From Actinomycetes bacterium (GTDB lineage Bacteria; Actinomycetota; Acidimicrobiia; Acidimicrobiales; RAAP-2), in assembly GCA_021791845.1 (NCBI GenBank), contig JAJYVT010000014.1, positions 1 to 53,166 on the forward strand: DNA of 53,166 nucleotides, given 5' to 3'. The translations under genes and the position numbers were made by a program. This document shows, in pieces, positions 33,376-41,205 of the stretch (the first letter of the stretch is position 1; each line of letters opens with the position of its first letter). The notes beneath the pieces are model-generated. The model was not told where the DNA came from. It worked only from the letters and a program-made list of their open reading frames with translations, and made no database searches.

Positions 33376-34428
33376 TCAGCGGGCTCCGGCCAGCTCGGCG
33401 GCCGGCGCCCGGGCCGGGTCCGATCCCGCACCGCGTGCACGCGATGCCCGGCGCGCCCCTGGCGCCGGCCAGTAGGCCAGCGCGAGGACGACGAGCAGCG
33501 GGCCCGAGCTCGGGTCGGTCGCGCCCCCGGCCAGCACGGTGCCCAGGTTCTCGGTGACCACCCAGATGCCGAGCGAGGTGGCGATGGCGAGCACGACGGC
33601 GGCCCGGGCGCCGGCCGGCGGGAGGTAGACCCCGGCCGCCACCGCCAGGCAGACGACGGCGACGACCGCCGCCACCGCCAGGCCACGGGCTGCCACCAGG
33701 GCGGCGACGTGGCGGTCCAGGGCCGCGAGCCACCCCGGCTCGCCGGCGCCCATGCCGGCGGCGCCGGCGCCCACGGCCGGCGGCGTGGACGCGCCGAGCA
33801 GACTGAGCAGCGCCATCGACGACCACAGCGCGGCCCAGAGGGCCCTGGAGGCTCGGGCGCCGAGCGTCACCGCCGCAACGAAGGGCGCGACTCCCCCGTC
33901 CGCCTCGCGCCCGCCGGAGACCGCCGACCCGGTCGGCCAAAGGACCACCGCCAGCACCGCGTACAGGAGGACGGCACCGGGCCCCCCGAGCACCGGCGTC
34001 CCGGTGCCGTGCAGCACGCCGCCCAGCCCCTCTCCGAACCACCACACCGCGAGCGCCCAGGGCACGGAGGCGGCGAGCGCCGCCTTCACGCTCCGTCGCC
34101 AGGCGATGCCGAGGCCGAGAAGGATCTGGACCGTGGCGAAGGCCAGGTCCGCTGGTGCGCTGTGGTGCCCGACGACCCCGGCGAGCCACGTGATGCTCGA
34201 CGCCACGGGCTCCGGGTTGCCGGCCGCCGTCCCGGCCAGCATGGCCGAGAGGCCGTGGGGCCCGCGCGAGAACATCACCGGCTGCAGCTGGAGCACCCCG
34301 TCGAGCAGCCAGGCCGTGGCCAGGACGAGCTGGAGGCTGCGACACCACCCCGGCGGTCGCCACCCCGGCGACTGCCACCCCGGCGGTCGCCGGGTACCGA
34401 TCGGGTCCTGGTCCACCGGTCGCCCCAC
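33376..34428 (-). CDS. Polytopic membrane protein of unknown function
   Basis: 350 residues with about eight TM helices. Recognisable stretches are LQLVLATAWLLDGVLQLQPVMF, WWFGEGLGGVLHGTGTPVLGGPGA and IATSLGIWVVTENLGTVLAG. The conserved-looking polar residues inside helices suggest a transporter or a sensor, but I cannot name it. GTG start at 34428. First gene of the operon with the DUF5134 protein and the BlaI-type repressor, just downstream of the tandem operator, so its level should follow whatever that repressor senses. Confidence 0.7.
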   Translation of the reverse strand: MGRPVDQDPIGTRRPPGWQSPGWRPPGWCRSLQLVLATAWLLDGVLQLQPVMFSRGPHGLSAMLAGTAAGNPEPVASSITWLAGVVGHHSAPADLAFATVQILLGLGIAWRRSVKAALAASVPWALAVWWFGEGLGGVLHGTGTPVLGGPGAVLLYAVLAVVLWPTGSAVSGGREADGGVAPFVAAVTLGARASRALWAALWSSMALLSLLGASTPPAVGAGAAGMGAGEPGWLAALDRHVAALVAARGLAVAAVVAVVCLAVAAGVYLPPAGARAAVVLAIATSLGIWVVTENLGTVLAGGATDPSSGPLLVVLALAYWPAPGARRASRARGAGSDPARAPAAELAGAR

Positions 34429-34491
34429 GCTCCATCACCGCGCTCGACGTCCCAGGCGTGGCGGCCACGGGGCGCGGCGGCGGCATCGACA

Positions 34492-34521
34492 ACTACGTGC
34501 TGTAGTACTACAACCCGTAGT
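34492..34521. promoter_or_regulatory. Tandem BlaI-type operator
   Basis: Two adjacent 15-bp dyads with perfect arms: ACTACGTGCTGTAGT (34492-34506) and ACTACAACCCGTAGT (34507-34521). Their junction creates the perfect 12-bp palindrome TGTAGTACTACA (34501-34512). BlaI/MecI/CopY repressors bind TACA/TGTA half-sites of this kind. The site lies 64-93 bp before the first gene of the operon that ends in the BlaI-type regulator. Confidence 0.75.
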
Positions 34522-34530
34522 CGAGCGCCG

Positions 34531-34995
34531 TCAACGCTCCCCTGGCGGCGGGGCCAGCTCGTGTCCCGCTGCGTCCAGCCAGCGGGACAGGTCCCTCACC
34601 GCGGCGATGGAGGGGACGCCCGGGTGCCGGGCGGAGCGGCAGTCGGCGACGCCGGTGCGCTCGGCCCGCCTCAGGTCGTCGACGCCGGGGCGGCGAGCGC
34701 CGCCTGCCAGGTCTCCTCCCGGTACGAGGGCACCCACCCGCGGAGGCCGTCGACCCGGACATGGCAGCCGGTGAAGTCCGACCACAAGCCCTCCCACGAC
34801 GCGAACCCGAGCTCCCGGCACAGCCGGTGGTGCGGTCCGGACCGCCATCTGTGCTCTGCGGTGTCCAGCACGACACGCTCCGCCACCGCAGGATCGACGC
34901 CGGCGAGGAGCCTCGACGCCGCCCGGACCGACGCCCTGGCCCTGCCCGACGACCAGGGCGTCGTCGAGGTCGAAGACCACGGCGGAGGGCGGCAC
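34531..34995 (-). pseudogene. HAD-superfamily hydrolase, broken by two frameshifts
   Basis: The frame begins MPPSAVVFDLDDALVVGQG with the HAD nucleophile motif DxD, from a GTG at 34995. The cap region continues only in another frame (ASVRAASRLLAGVDPAVAER, then WRSGPHHRLCRELGFASWEG and WVPSYREETWQAAL, about 34675-34940). The end returns to the first frame (VPSIAAVRDLSRWLDAAGHEL). The downstream HAD motifs with the Lys and the second Asp pair are not found. It is probably a decayed gene; sequencing error would need two independent slips. It starts 8 bp after the HMA gene. Confidence 0.65.
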
Positions 34996-35003
34996 CGGGG
35001 CGG

Positions 35004-35249
35004 CTACTGCTCCACCGCCGCGGCTCGGTACCCCGCCGCCGCCACGGCGTCGCAAAGGTCCGTCACCGAGTGCACCGAGGGGTCGAACGTCACGGTTGCC
35101 CGGCGCGCCTCCAGGTCCACGTGCGCGCTCGCCACGCCGAGGTCTTCGACCAGCGTCTCTTCGATCAGGGCCGAGCACGACCCGCAGTGCATGCCTTCGA
35201 TCTCGAGCACGGCCCGGGCCAGGCCGCCCTGCCCGCCCGTTCCCGTCAC
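35004..35249 (-). CDS. HMA-domain metallochaperone (CopZ-like)
   Basis: 81 residues, a single heavy-metal-associated domain with the soft-metal motif GMHCGSC (residues about 19-25) and the usual strand pattern ending RRATVTFDPSVHSVTDLCDAVAAAGYRAA. Such proteins carry Cu(I) in the cytoplasm to ATPases or repressors. I choose the GTG at 35249 because GAGGAG lies 8 nt upstream. No P-type ATPase is in the window. It lies upstream of the BlaI-type operon on the same strand, which supports a metal theme there. Confidence 0.85.
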   Translation of the reverse strand: MTGTGGQGGLARAVLEIEGMHCGSCSALIEETLVEDLGVASAHVDLEARRATVTFDPSVHSVTDLCDAVAAAGYRAAAVEQ

Positions 35250-35513
35250 GTCCTGGTCTCCTCGTTCCGTGGTCACGGCATGGCCCTCCTCGCTCTGGCG
35301 CTGCTGTCCTCGCCCCGGGTCGGTCGCCTCCCGATTCTCGTTGCCGGCGCACCGCGGGGCCAGCCGGCCCGAGTGGGCGCGGCCTGGTGCCGGGGGGCGG
35401 CTGCCGGTGGCACAGCCACGTGTCATCATCGTTGGCTGTTCCCGGCCCTCTCCGCGGCACGGCCGCGCCTGGCGGGCGGCCCGCGAGCGGCCGTCCACCA
35501 GGAGGTTCCGGCT

Positions 35514-36893
35514 GTGCGCACGAGAAGGCGACCCGCGCGGGGGGCGGACGCGGACGCGTCGCCGCGGCCACCCGCCCCCCGGACGCCGGGACCCATACGC
35601 GTGCTCCTCGCCGCCAACCTGGTCTCGAGCCTCGGCTCGGGCTTGACGATGCCGTTCCTCCTCGTCTACCTGCACGACGTCCGGCACATCCCCCTCGGAA
35701 CCACGGGGCTCCTCATCGGGGCGGCCGCGCTCGTGGGCGTGCCTGCGGGCCCGCTCACCGGCGCGTTGGTCGACCGGTTCGGCCCCCGCCGCATGTGCGC
35801 CACGACCGTGGCGGTGGCCGCCGCCGGCACGCTGGGGCTCGTGCTGGTGCACGACCCGCTCAGCGCGCTGCCCGTGCTGGCCGTCTACGGGGTGGGCCAG
35901 GGCGCCCTGTGGCCGACGTGGAACGCCCTGTTCGCGGTGATGGTGCCCGACGAGGCCCTCCGGCCGCGCGTCTTCGCCCGCAGCTTCCAGCTCCTCAACC
36001 TGGGGCTGGGTGCGGGGGCCATGGTGGCCGGCGCCGTCGTGCACGTCTCCGATCCTTCGTCGTTCACCGTCATCTACCTCATTGACGGCGCGACCACCCT
36101 GGCGCTGGTGGCCGGGCTCCTCGCCGTCCCCGAGCACAGGGAGCGCACCGTCCCTCCGTCCACGGGCGACGACCTCGCCGACCCGGCGGCGACCGCGAGC
36201 ACGGGCCAGGGACGCAGCGCTTCGTCGCGGAGCGGCGGCTCCCGCGGCTCCCCTGGTCGGGGCGGCTACCGCCAAGTGCTCGCCGACCGCCGCTTCCGGC
36301 GGTACCTCCTCGCCAACCTGTTCCTCGCCTTCTGCGGGTACTCCGCCATCGAGGCGGGCCTCGTCGGCTACGCGACGCACGTCGTCCATTCCCCGCCCTA
36401 CGTCGTCTCGTGGGCGTTCGGGCTCAACACCGGCCTCATCGTGGTGGCGCAGCCGCTCGGGCTCCGGCTGGTGCACGCAATGCGCCGGACGACGGCGCTC
36501 ATGATCTGCGCCGGCACCTTCGGCGCGTCGTGGGCCGTCCTGCTCTGTGGCGGGCTCTTCCCCCGCAGCGCCACCGGCAACGCGCTCGTGGTTGCCATGT
36601 TCGGCGTCTTCTCCCTCGGTGAGGTGCTGCTGTCGCCGGTCGGCGGCCCGCTGGTCACGATGCTGGCCACGCCTGCGCTGCAGGGGCGCTACAGCGCCAC
36701 CGCCTCGACCGTGTACGCCGGCCTCAACGTTGTCGGGCCGTCGATCGCCGGGGTCCTCCTCGGCAGTGGCCTCGGGACCGCCTATCTCGCCGTCCTCATG
36801 GGCGCGTCGGCGGTTGCCGTCGCGGGCTTCGTCTCGCTGCGCCGGGTCCTGGCACCCGCCATCGACAACAAGAGGCCGGCCTTCGCCGGGTGA
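35514..36893 (+). CDS. 12-TM MFS transporter
   Basis: 459 residues, GTG start after AGGAGGT with 7-nt spacing. Two six-helix halves are visible. The first has LLAANLVSSLGSGLTMPFLLVYLHDV and the MFS loop GALVDRFGPRRMCATTVAV. A Ser/Gly-rich central loop (about residues 200-245) is followed by the second half (YLLANLFLAFCGYSAIEAGLVGYA, GGPLVTMLATPALQGRYSATAST). It resembles drug or small-molecule exporters of the DHA1 type; the substrate is unknown. The 264-bp divergent gap to the HMA gene (35250-35513) shows no clear promoter. Confidence 0.88.
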   Translation: MRTRRRPARGADADASPRPPAPRTPGPIRVLLAANLVSSLGSGLTMPFLLVYLHDVRHIPLGTTGLLIGAAALVGVPAGPLTGALVDRFGPRRMCATTVAVAAAGTLGLVLVHDPLSALPVLAVYGVGQGALWPTWNALFAVMVPDEALRPRVFARSFQLLNLGLGAGAMVAGAVVHVSDPSSFTVIYLIDGATTLALVAGLLAVPEHRERTVPPSTGDDLADPAATASTGQGRSASSRSGGSRGSPGRGGYRQVLADRRFRRYLLANLFLAFCGYSAIEAGLVGYATHVVHSPPYVVSWAFGLNTGLIVVAQPLGLRLVHAMRRTTALMICAGTFGASWAVLLCGGLFPRSATGNALVVAMFGVFSLGEVLLSPVGGPLVTMLATPALQGRYSATASTVYAGLNVVGPSIAGVLLGSGLGTAYLAVLMGASAVAVAGFVSLRRVLAPAIDNKRPAFAG

Positions 36894-36938
36894 CGAACCT
36901 GCCGGCTGGCACCCGTCGCCGGGCTGGCCCGGCCGCGC

Positions 36939-37634
36939 TCAGCCGCCGCCGGGCATCCCCTCGGGCTTGGAGGCTCCCAGCCCCGCCACCGACGGGGGTA
37001 CGGGGATGCCGGGACGCAGGTCCGGCGCGGGGCGGGGCGCGCCGGCCACCTCGCGCAGCGGCACCACGCCGGCCCACGCGTCTCCGGCCACGTCCTCCTC
37101 TCCGTCCTCCGGCCAGCCGTCCGACACCTTGAGCGACCACCGCTCGATGGGCATCGACAGGACCATGGTCCGCCGGAGCTCGCCGGCCGTGGACGGGCGG
37201 ACCTCACGGCCCCGGCCCGGCACGAGGTGCTCCACCAGCGCGTCGAGGGCCGCCCCCTTCTCCGCCCCCTCCAAAGGGGTGAAGGCGCCGAACAGCACGG
37301 CGCTGCGATAGTGGATCGAGGACTCGAAGGCGGACCTGGCGACCAGCAGACCGTCCACCACGGTCACGGTCAGGCACGCCGGGACACCCTGTGCGGCCCT
37401 CCGCATCCAGCGTGAGCCGGTCGAGCCGTGCACCACGACCGAGTCCCCGGTGCGGGCCAGCGCCGTCGGGAGGACCACCGGATGGCCTTCCACGTCGAAG
37501 CCGATGTGGGCCACCCGGGCGCCGTCCAGCAGCGAGTCCAGGGCAGCGCGGTCGGTGACTTGCAGCTCCCGGAGCCGGGTGATCCTGGTGGGCGGCGTCA
37601 ACGCGGGCCCGCGCCCGTCTCCGTCGCATCTCAT
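36939..37634 (-). CDS. Pyridoxamine-5'-phosphate-oxidase-fold flavoprotein
   Basis: 231 residues. The split-barrel core is clear: LDGARVAHIGFDVEGHPVVLPTALARTGDSVVVHGSTGSRWMRRAAQGVPACLTVTVVDGLLVARSAFE then HYRSAVLFGAFTPLEGAEKGAALDALVEHLVPGR. Relatives bind FMN or F420; several, such as Rv3129, belong to the mycobacterial DosR regulon, but no DosR-like box is seen here. I start at the ATG at 37634; an ATG at 37655 is possible. The C-terminal tail is Pro/Gly-rich. Confidence 0.87.
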   Translation of the reverse strand: MRCDGDGRGPALTPPTRITRLRELQVTDRAALDSLLDGARVAHIGFDVEGHPVVLPTALARTGDSVVVHGSTGSRWMRRAAQGVPACLTVTVVDGLLVARSAFESSIHYRSAVLFGAFTPLEGAEKGAALDALVEHLVPGRGREVRPSTAGELRRTMVLSMPIERWSLKVSDGWPEDGEEDVAGDAWAGVVPLREVAGAPRPAPDLRPGIPVPPSVAGLGASKPEGMPGGG

Positions 37635-37746
37635 CACCGACCCCCGTTCCGCCATGCCAGGCGCGCCAGTGTGGCAGGGACCGGAGGGGTGGGCGAGCCA
37701 CTGCGCCGGCACCAGCACCAGCACCGGCACCGGCACCGCCGGCGCC

Positions 37747-38523
37747 CTACCGGGGGTGGGCCTCCGGCCCCGGCCCCGCCCCGCCGGCGTCGGCCACCAA
37801 CCGCCGGACCACCGCGGACCAGCTGCCGGGAAGGCGGTTCTCGTTGCCGAGCAGCCGTTTGACCAGCACGGGCGCGATCAAGAGGCACCCGGTGGCCAGC
37901 CCCCGGCGCCCACGGGTACGGGACAGGAGTGCCGGGAGGCACAGCAGCGCCACGAGCGTGCCCGCCCCGGTCCGACCCCGCAGCCGGCCCACGCCCAGCC
38001 CGAGCCCCAGTACGACCGTGGCTTCCGGCGCGAGGGCGGCCGTGGCGCCCAGCAGGAGCGAGATGCCACGACCACCCTGGCCGCGGAGCCACGGCGACCA
38101 GTTGTGCCCGGCGACGGCCACGGCCGCTGCCAGCGCGCCGAGGAGCGGGCGCTGCCGGCCGGCGAGCACCGGTCCGAGCGCCCCCTTGGCCAGCTCCACC
38201 GCCCCGGCGGCGGCCAGGGGGCCGAACCCGGTCACGTCGTAGAGGGCGCTTCCCGACGGCGTGCCGGTCGGCGTATGCCGGAGGTCCACCCCGACCAGTG
38301 CTCGCGCCGTCAGGTTGGCGACCGGGACGGACCCGGCGGCAAAGGCGACGGCCACGAGCGCGCCCGGCGACCGAGCCGGGCGAAGGCTCCGCCGCCGGGG
38401 CGCCGTCGCCGGCTCTCGGGAGCCATCGCGGCGGCGCACGCAGCCACCGTACCGGCGAGGCAGCGCGCCCCTGTCGGCCCCCACGCAGCGTCGACAACCG
38501 ACCAGCCGCGCCTTACCCTTCAT
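37747..38523 (-). CDS. PlsY-like membrane acyltransferase homologue, probably atypical
   Basis: About 258 residues. The PlsY pattern is visible (AFAAGSVPVANLTARALVGVDLR; GAVELAKGALGPVLAG; AVAVAGHNWSPWLRGQGGRGISLLLG), that is, the glycine-rich start, the KG site and the G-H then GQGGRG loop. PlsY moves acyl groups from acyl-phosphate to glycerol-3-P. The highly conserved GSGNIGATN segment is replaced by TPTGTPSGSALYD, so standard activity is doubtful. The start is uncertain: GTG 38538, ATG 38523 or GTG 38439. It is divergent from a TetR gene 37 bp away. Confidence 0.68.
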   Translation of the reverse strand: MKGKARLVGCRRCVGADRGALPRRYGGCVRRRDGSREPATAPRRRSLRPARSPGALVAVAFAAGSVPVANLTARALVGVDLRHTPTGTPSGSALYDVTGFGPLAAAGAVELAKGALGPVLAGRQRPLLGALAAAVAVAGHNWSPWLRGQGGRGISLLLGATAALAPEATVVLGLGLGVGRLRGRTGAGTLVALLCLPALLSRTRGRRGLATGCLLIAPVLVKRLLGNENRLPGSWSAVVRRLVADAGGAGPGPEAHPR

Positions 38524-38560
38524 CTCGTATGCGATCACTCACGGGGCGTACACTGTGGCC

Positions 38561-39193
38561 GTGACGGCTGCCACCCGACCCGGCGGCGGCTCCCTCTTGG
38601 CGCAGCGCAAGGAGCGCACCCGCAAGGAGCTGGCCGAAGCCGCCGCCCGCCTCTTCCTCGAGCGCGGGTACGACGGGACGACGGTCGAGGAGATCGCAGC
38701 CGCCGTCGACATCTCGCCCCGGACGTTCTTCCGCTACTTCCCGACCAAGGGCGACATCGTGGTCGCCCTGTCCCGCACGACCTTCGAGGAGCTCGCCAGC
38801 GCGCTGTGGGAGCGGCCGGCGCGCGAGCCCCTGGCGGAGGCGCTGGCGGCCGCGGTCGAGAGCGTGCTGGCCGGCGACCCGGCGGAGGTTCGGGCCTTCG
38901 AGCGGCTGCTCGCCGACAATCCGGGCCTCAGGGCGGCGTGGTTCCAAGCGGTCCACAACGACCGCCAGCTCCTCACCACCGTCCTGGCCGCCCGGGTCGG
39001 GCTCGACCCGGGCGGCCTTCGGGCGCGCGTGATGGGCATCGTCGTGACCAGCGCCATCGACACCGCCCTCGAGGTGTGGGGAGCGGCAGAGGACGACGGC
39101 ACGCCGCCGATGACCGTCGTCCGGGAGGCCATCGCCCTCCTGACCACGCCGCTGCTCCGGGATGCGTCGGACGTCCCCGCCCCTCGCCGCTGA
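38561..39193 (+). CDS. TetR-family regulator
   Basis: 210 residues. HTH at about 20-65 (RKELAEAAARLFLERGYDGTTVEEIAAAVDISPRTFFRYFPTKGDIV), then a TetR_C-type domain (RAFERLLADNPGLRAAWFQAVHNDRQLL). The FRYFPTK ending is typical of MftR/SACE-type members. Two in-frame GTGs (38555, 38561) fit. A -10-like TACACT at 38549-38554 just before them suggests a leaderless transcript. It probably controls the divergent PlsY-like gene; a weak dyad GTATGC...GCGTAC (38528-38552) lies between. Confidence 0.87.
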   Translation: MTAATRPGGGSLLAQRKERTRKELAEAAARLFLERGYDGTTVEEIAAAVDISPRTFFRYFPTKGDIVVALSRTTFEELASALWERPAREPLAEALAAAVESVLAGDPAEVRAFERLLADNPGLRAAWFQAVHNDRQLLTTVLAARVGLDPGGLRARVMGIVVTSAIDTALEVWGAAEDDGTPPMTVVREAIALLTTPLLRDASDVPAPRR

Positions 39194-39198
39194 GCGGC

Positions 39199-39675
39199 CT
39201 ACTGGCGGTGCCGAAGGGCGGCGTACGCCAGCTGGAGATAGTCGCTCACCTGCGCCGTGGCCAGCACGGTGACGGCGGCCGTGCCGAGCGTCGGGGCGGC
39301 GACCGAGCCCGCCACCAGGCCGGTCGCGGCCCACTGACCCAGACAGAAGGGGCAGCTGAGCAACTCGCCGACCGCGTGCCGCAGTCCGGAGCCCACCACG
39401 CGCTCGTTGACCTCGCCTTCGCCGGCGGCACCCTCGAACTCGGTGAAGGGTGCCCGGAGGGGCGCGGTCACCGAGTCCTTGGAGACGAGCCGGGTCACGT
39501 GCTGGGTGGCCAGGGCCAGGAGGGCCAGGTCGACCCCGCCGGGCCTCCGCACGTTGCGTCGCTTGCCGCGCAGGGCGAGCGCCGCCGCACCGGCTGCCGC
39601 GCAGTACACGCCCATCATGGAGGCGTAGGCGCCGAGCGGCCGCGGATCATCCTGCCAATGGGAGTGGTCGGGCAC
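39199..39675 (-). CDS. DUF1360 membrane protein
   Basis: 158 residues, GTG start. An N-terminal TM segment (ASMMGVYCAAAGAAALAL) is followed by the family core: ALLALATQHVTRLVSKDSVTAPLRAPFTEFEG and ELLSCPFCLGQWAATGLVAGSVAAP with the CPFC Cys pair, then a last TM. The function is unknown; the family is known from spore-coat and actinobacterial membrane proteins. It is convergent with the TetR gene, with a 5-bp gap. Confidence 0.82.
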   Translation of the reverse strand: MPDHSHWQDDPRPLGAYASMMGVYCAAAGAAALALRGKRRNVRRPGGVDLALLALATQHVTRLVSKDSVTAPLRAPFTEFEGAAGEGEVNERVVGSGLRHAVGELLSCPFCLGQWAATGLVAGSVAAPTLGTAAVTVLATAQVSDYLQLAYAALRHRQ

Positions 39676-39807
39676 CTTCGGGACATACCCGGAGCCGGCG
39701 GCAGGTACCCGGGCCCCGGGCCGTCCGAGGTTGGGCTACCGGGCCGAAGATGGGCCCCGGGCGGTCTCTGCCGTTCGGCGGAGGTGCCCCGGGGGTACGC
39801 GCGACGC

Positions 39808-40176
39808 ATGCCCATCGACGAGACCACCGCTCGCCGCCTGCTCGACGACGAGCGCCGGCGGCTGGAAGAGGCGCTCGCCCTCACGCGCCACGACCTGGCC
39901 GAAGAGCGGCTGGGCCGGGCCGACGAGCTCGCGGCGTACGACCAGCACCCGGCCGAGCAGGGCACCGAGGTGAGCGACGCCGAGCGCGACCTCGGTCTCC
40001 AGTCCGACTTCGAGGCCCGGCTCCAGGAGAACGACGGCGCGCGGCGCCGCGTCGAGCAGGGCAGCTACGGCATCTGCGACGCCTGCGGCGAGGCGATCCC
40101 CGCCGAACGTCTCGAGGCGCTTCCCTCCACCCGCTTCTGCACGGCCCACGCAGCGAGGGCGGGGGCGCCCTCCTGA
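39808..40176 (+). CDS. DksA/TraR-type zinc-finger protein
   Basis: 122 residues. A long coiled-coil-forming N-terminal helix pair (TARRLLDDERRRLEEALALTRHDLAEER...SDFEARLQENDGARRRVEQGSYG) precedes a zinc finger CDACGEAIPAERLEALPSTRFCTAH. The fourth zinc ligand is His in CTAH rather than the usual Cys. DksA-fold proteins act in the secondary channel of RNA polymerase and tune stress transcription; actinobacterial ones are mostly uncharacterised. A half-site like the DosR boxes (GGGCCGAAG) lies near 39741-39749, but the other half is missing. Confidence 0.88.
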   Translation: MPIDETTARRLLDDERRRLEEALALTRHDLAEERLGRADELAAYDQHPAEQGTEVSDAERDLGLQSDFEARLQENDGARRRVEQGSYGICDACGEAIPAERLEALPSTRFCTAHAARAGAPS

Positions 40177-40245
40177 GCGCCCGGGCGCGGCTGGTGGCCG
40201 GCGGCGGGTCGCCCCCGAGAGCCCCGGCTCGCCGGTCCCCCGTCG

Positions 40246-41034
40246 TCAGCCCGTGGGCGGCGGGGCCCATCCGCCGAGCACGTCCAGGTCGCGCTCGGCG
40301 AACTGGCGGTGGTGCCACTCCTCGTTCAGTACGACGAGCAGGCACTTGCGCACCGGGAACGGCTCGGGCGGTGGCCACCCCGGCCCGGCAGGCGGCACGG
40401 TCTCGGCCGCGAGGGTCTCGTCGGTCAAGCCGTCGACGACCGCCCGGACCGTCGCCATCCGGTCGAGCCGCAACGCCAGCACCTCGTCGAGCGAGGGTCG
40501 CGCCGTCCGGTCCCGGGGGATGCCGGGCAGGTCGGGCATCTCGTCCCAGGGGAGGTCGAGCGGGTTCCACGGGGCGGGGTCGCCCATGATGGCGCGGCGC
40601 ACCCAGGCGTCGGTGGCGAACACCAGGTGGCGCAACGTCTCGATGAAGGACCACTCGCCGTCGACCGACACATGGAGGTCCCCGGGGTCGAGCCGCCGGG
40701 CTCGGAGCACCGTGCCCTCCCACAGCCGTTGGAGCACGGTCCAGGCGTGACGGAACCCCTCGGGGTCGCTCGGCCGCATCGCCGCCCGGTCGGGATGCCG
40801 GCGGTCGAGCTCGGCTTCGACCAGCGGCGCGACGTCCACGCCGTTCACCACCAGCGCCTCGACCTCTCCGTCGATCCGGACGTCCACGAGCTCGACCCCG
40901 CGCATCACGACGCCGTGAAGGTCGACACCTTTGAGCCGCGACTCGGAGAGGTCGCAGGCGTGCAGCTCAGCCCGGCGGAGGTCCACGCGATCAAAGCGGG
41001 CGCCCCGAAGGTCGTCGCCTTCGAACCGCACCAT
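40246..41034 (-). CDS. Pentapeptide-repeat plus DinB_2-family protein
   Basis: 262 residues. The first 60 residues are pentapeptide repeats (DLRGARF, DLRRAEL, DLSESRL, DLHGVVM). The rest is a DinB_2 four-helix domain with candidate metal ligands in ETLRHLVFATDAWVRR and EEWHHRQFAERDLDVLGG. DinB-type proteins often bind a divalent metal and can be thiol transferases; the substrate is unknown. The ATG is at 41034. It is convergent with the zinc-finger gene. Confidence 0.85.
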   Translation of the reverse strand: MVRFEGDDLRGARFDRVDLRRAELHACDLSESRLKGVDLHGVVMRGVELVDVRIDGEVEALVVNGVDVAPLVEAELDRRHPDRAAMRPSDPEGFRHAWTVLQRLWEGTVLRARRLDPGDLHVSVDGEWSFIETLRHLVFATDAWVRRAIMGDPAPWNPLDLPWDEMPDLPGIPRDRTARPSLDEVLALRLDRMATVRAVVDGLTDETLAAETVPPAGPGWPPPEPFPVRKCLLVVLNEEWHHRQFAERDLDVLGGWAPPPTG

Positions 41035-41063
41035 GCGCGGAGGTTAGCTCGGCCCCTCACCCG

Positions 41064-41159
41064 GACGTCGGCGCCGGCCTGTTCACCCGGGTGGTCGACG
41101 TCTGGCCCCACCCCTACGAGGTGCCGTCCAGCCGTGGCCGCCTGGTCGAGCGGTACTGA
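41064..41159 (+). pseudogene. Possible orphan 3' end of a lost gene
   Basis: An in-frame stretch without a start ends in a natural stop and reads like a real protein tail (TRVVDVWPHPYEVPSSRGRL then VERY). The 171-bp gap between the DinB and GNAT genes otherwise holds nothing. I do not recognise the family, and it may be chance. Confidence 0.2.
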
Positions 41160-41205
41160 GCGCGGCGATGGGCGCGCCGGGCACCCGTGCCGCAGTCCCT
41201 GGCGC

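Noticed and set aside
35080..35093. An exact copy of the pta-type DosR-like 14-mer (minus strand GTGACGTTCGACCC)
   Set aside because: It lies inside the HMA coding sequence and codes the conserved Val-Thr-Phe-Asp-Pro of that domain, so the match is explained by protein constraint.
39741..39753. GGGCCGAAG half-site upstream of the DksA/TraR gene
   Set aside because: The second half is out of register, with only about 10 of 14 positions fitting, so I do not count it as a sixth box.
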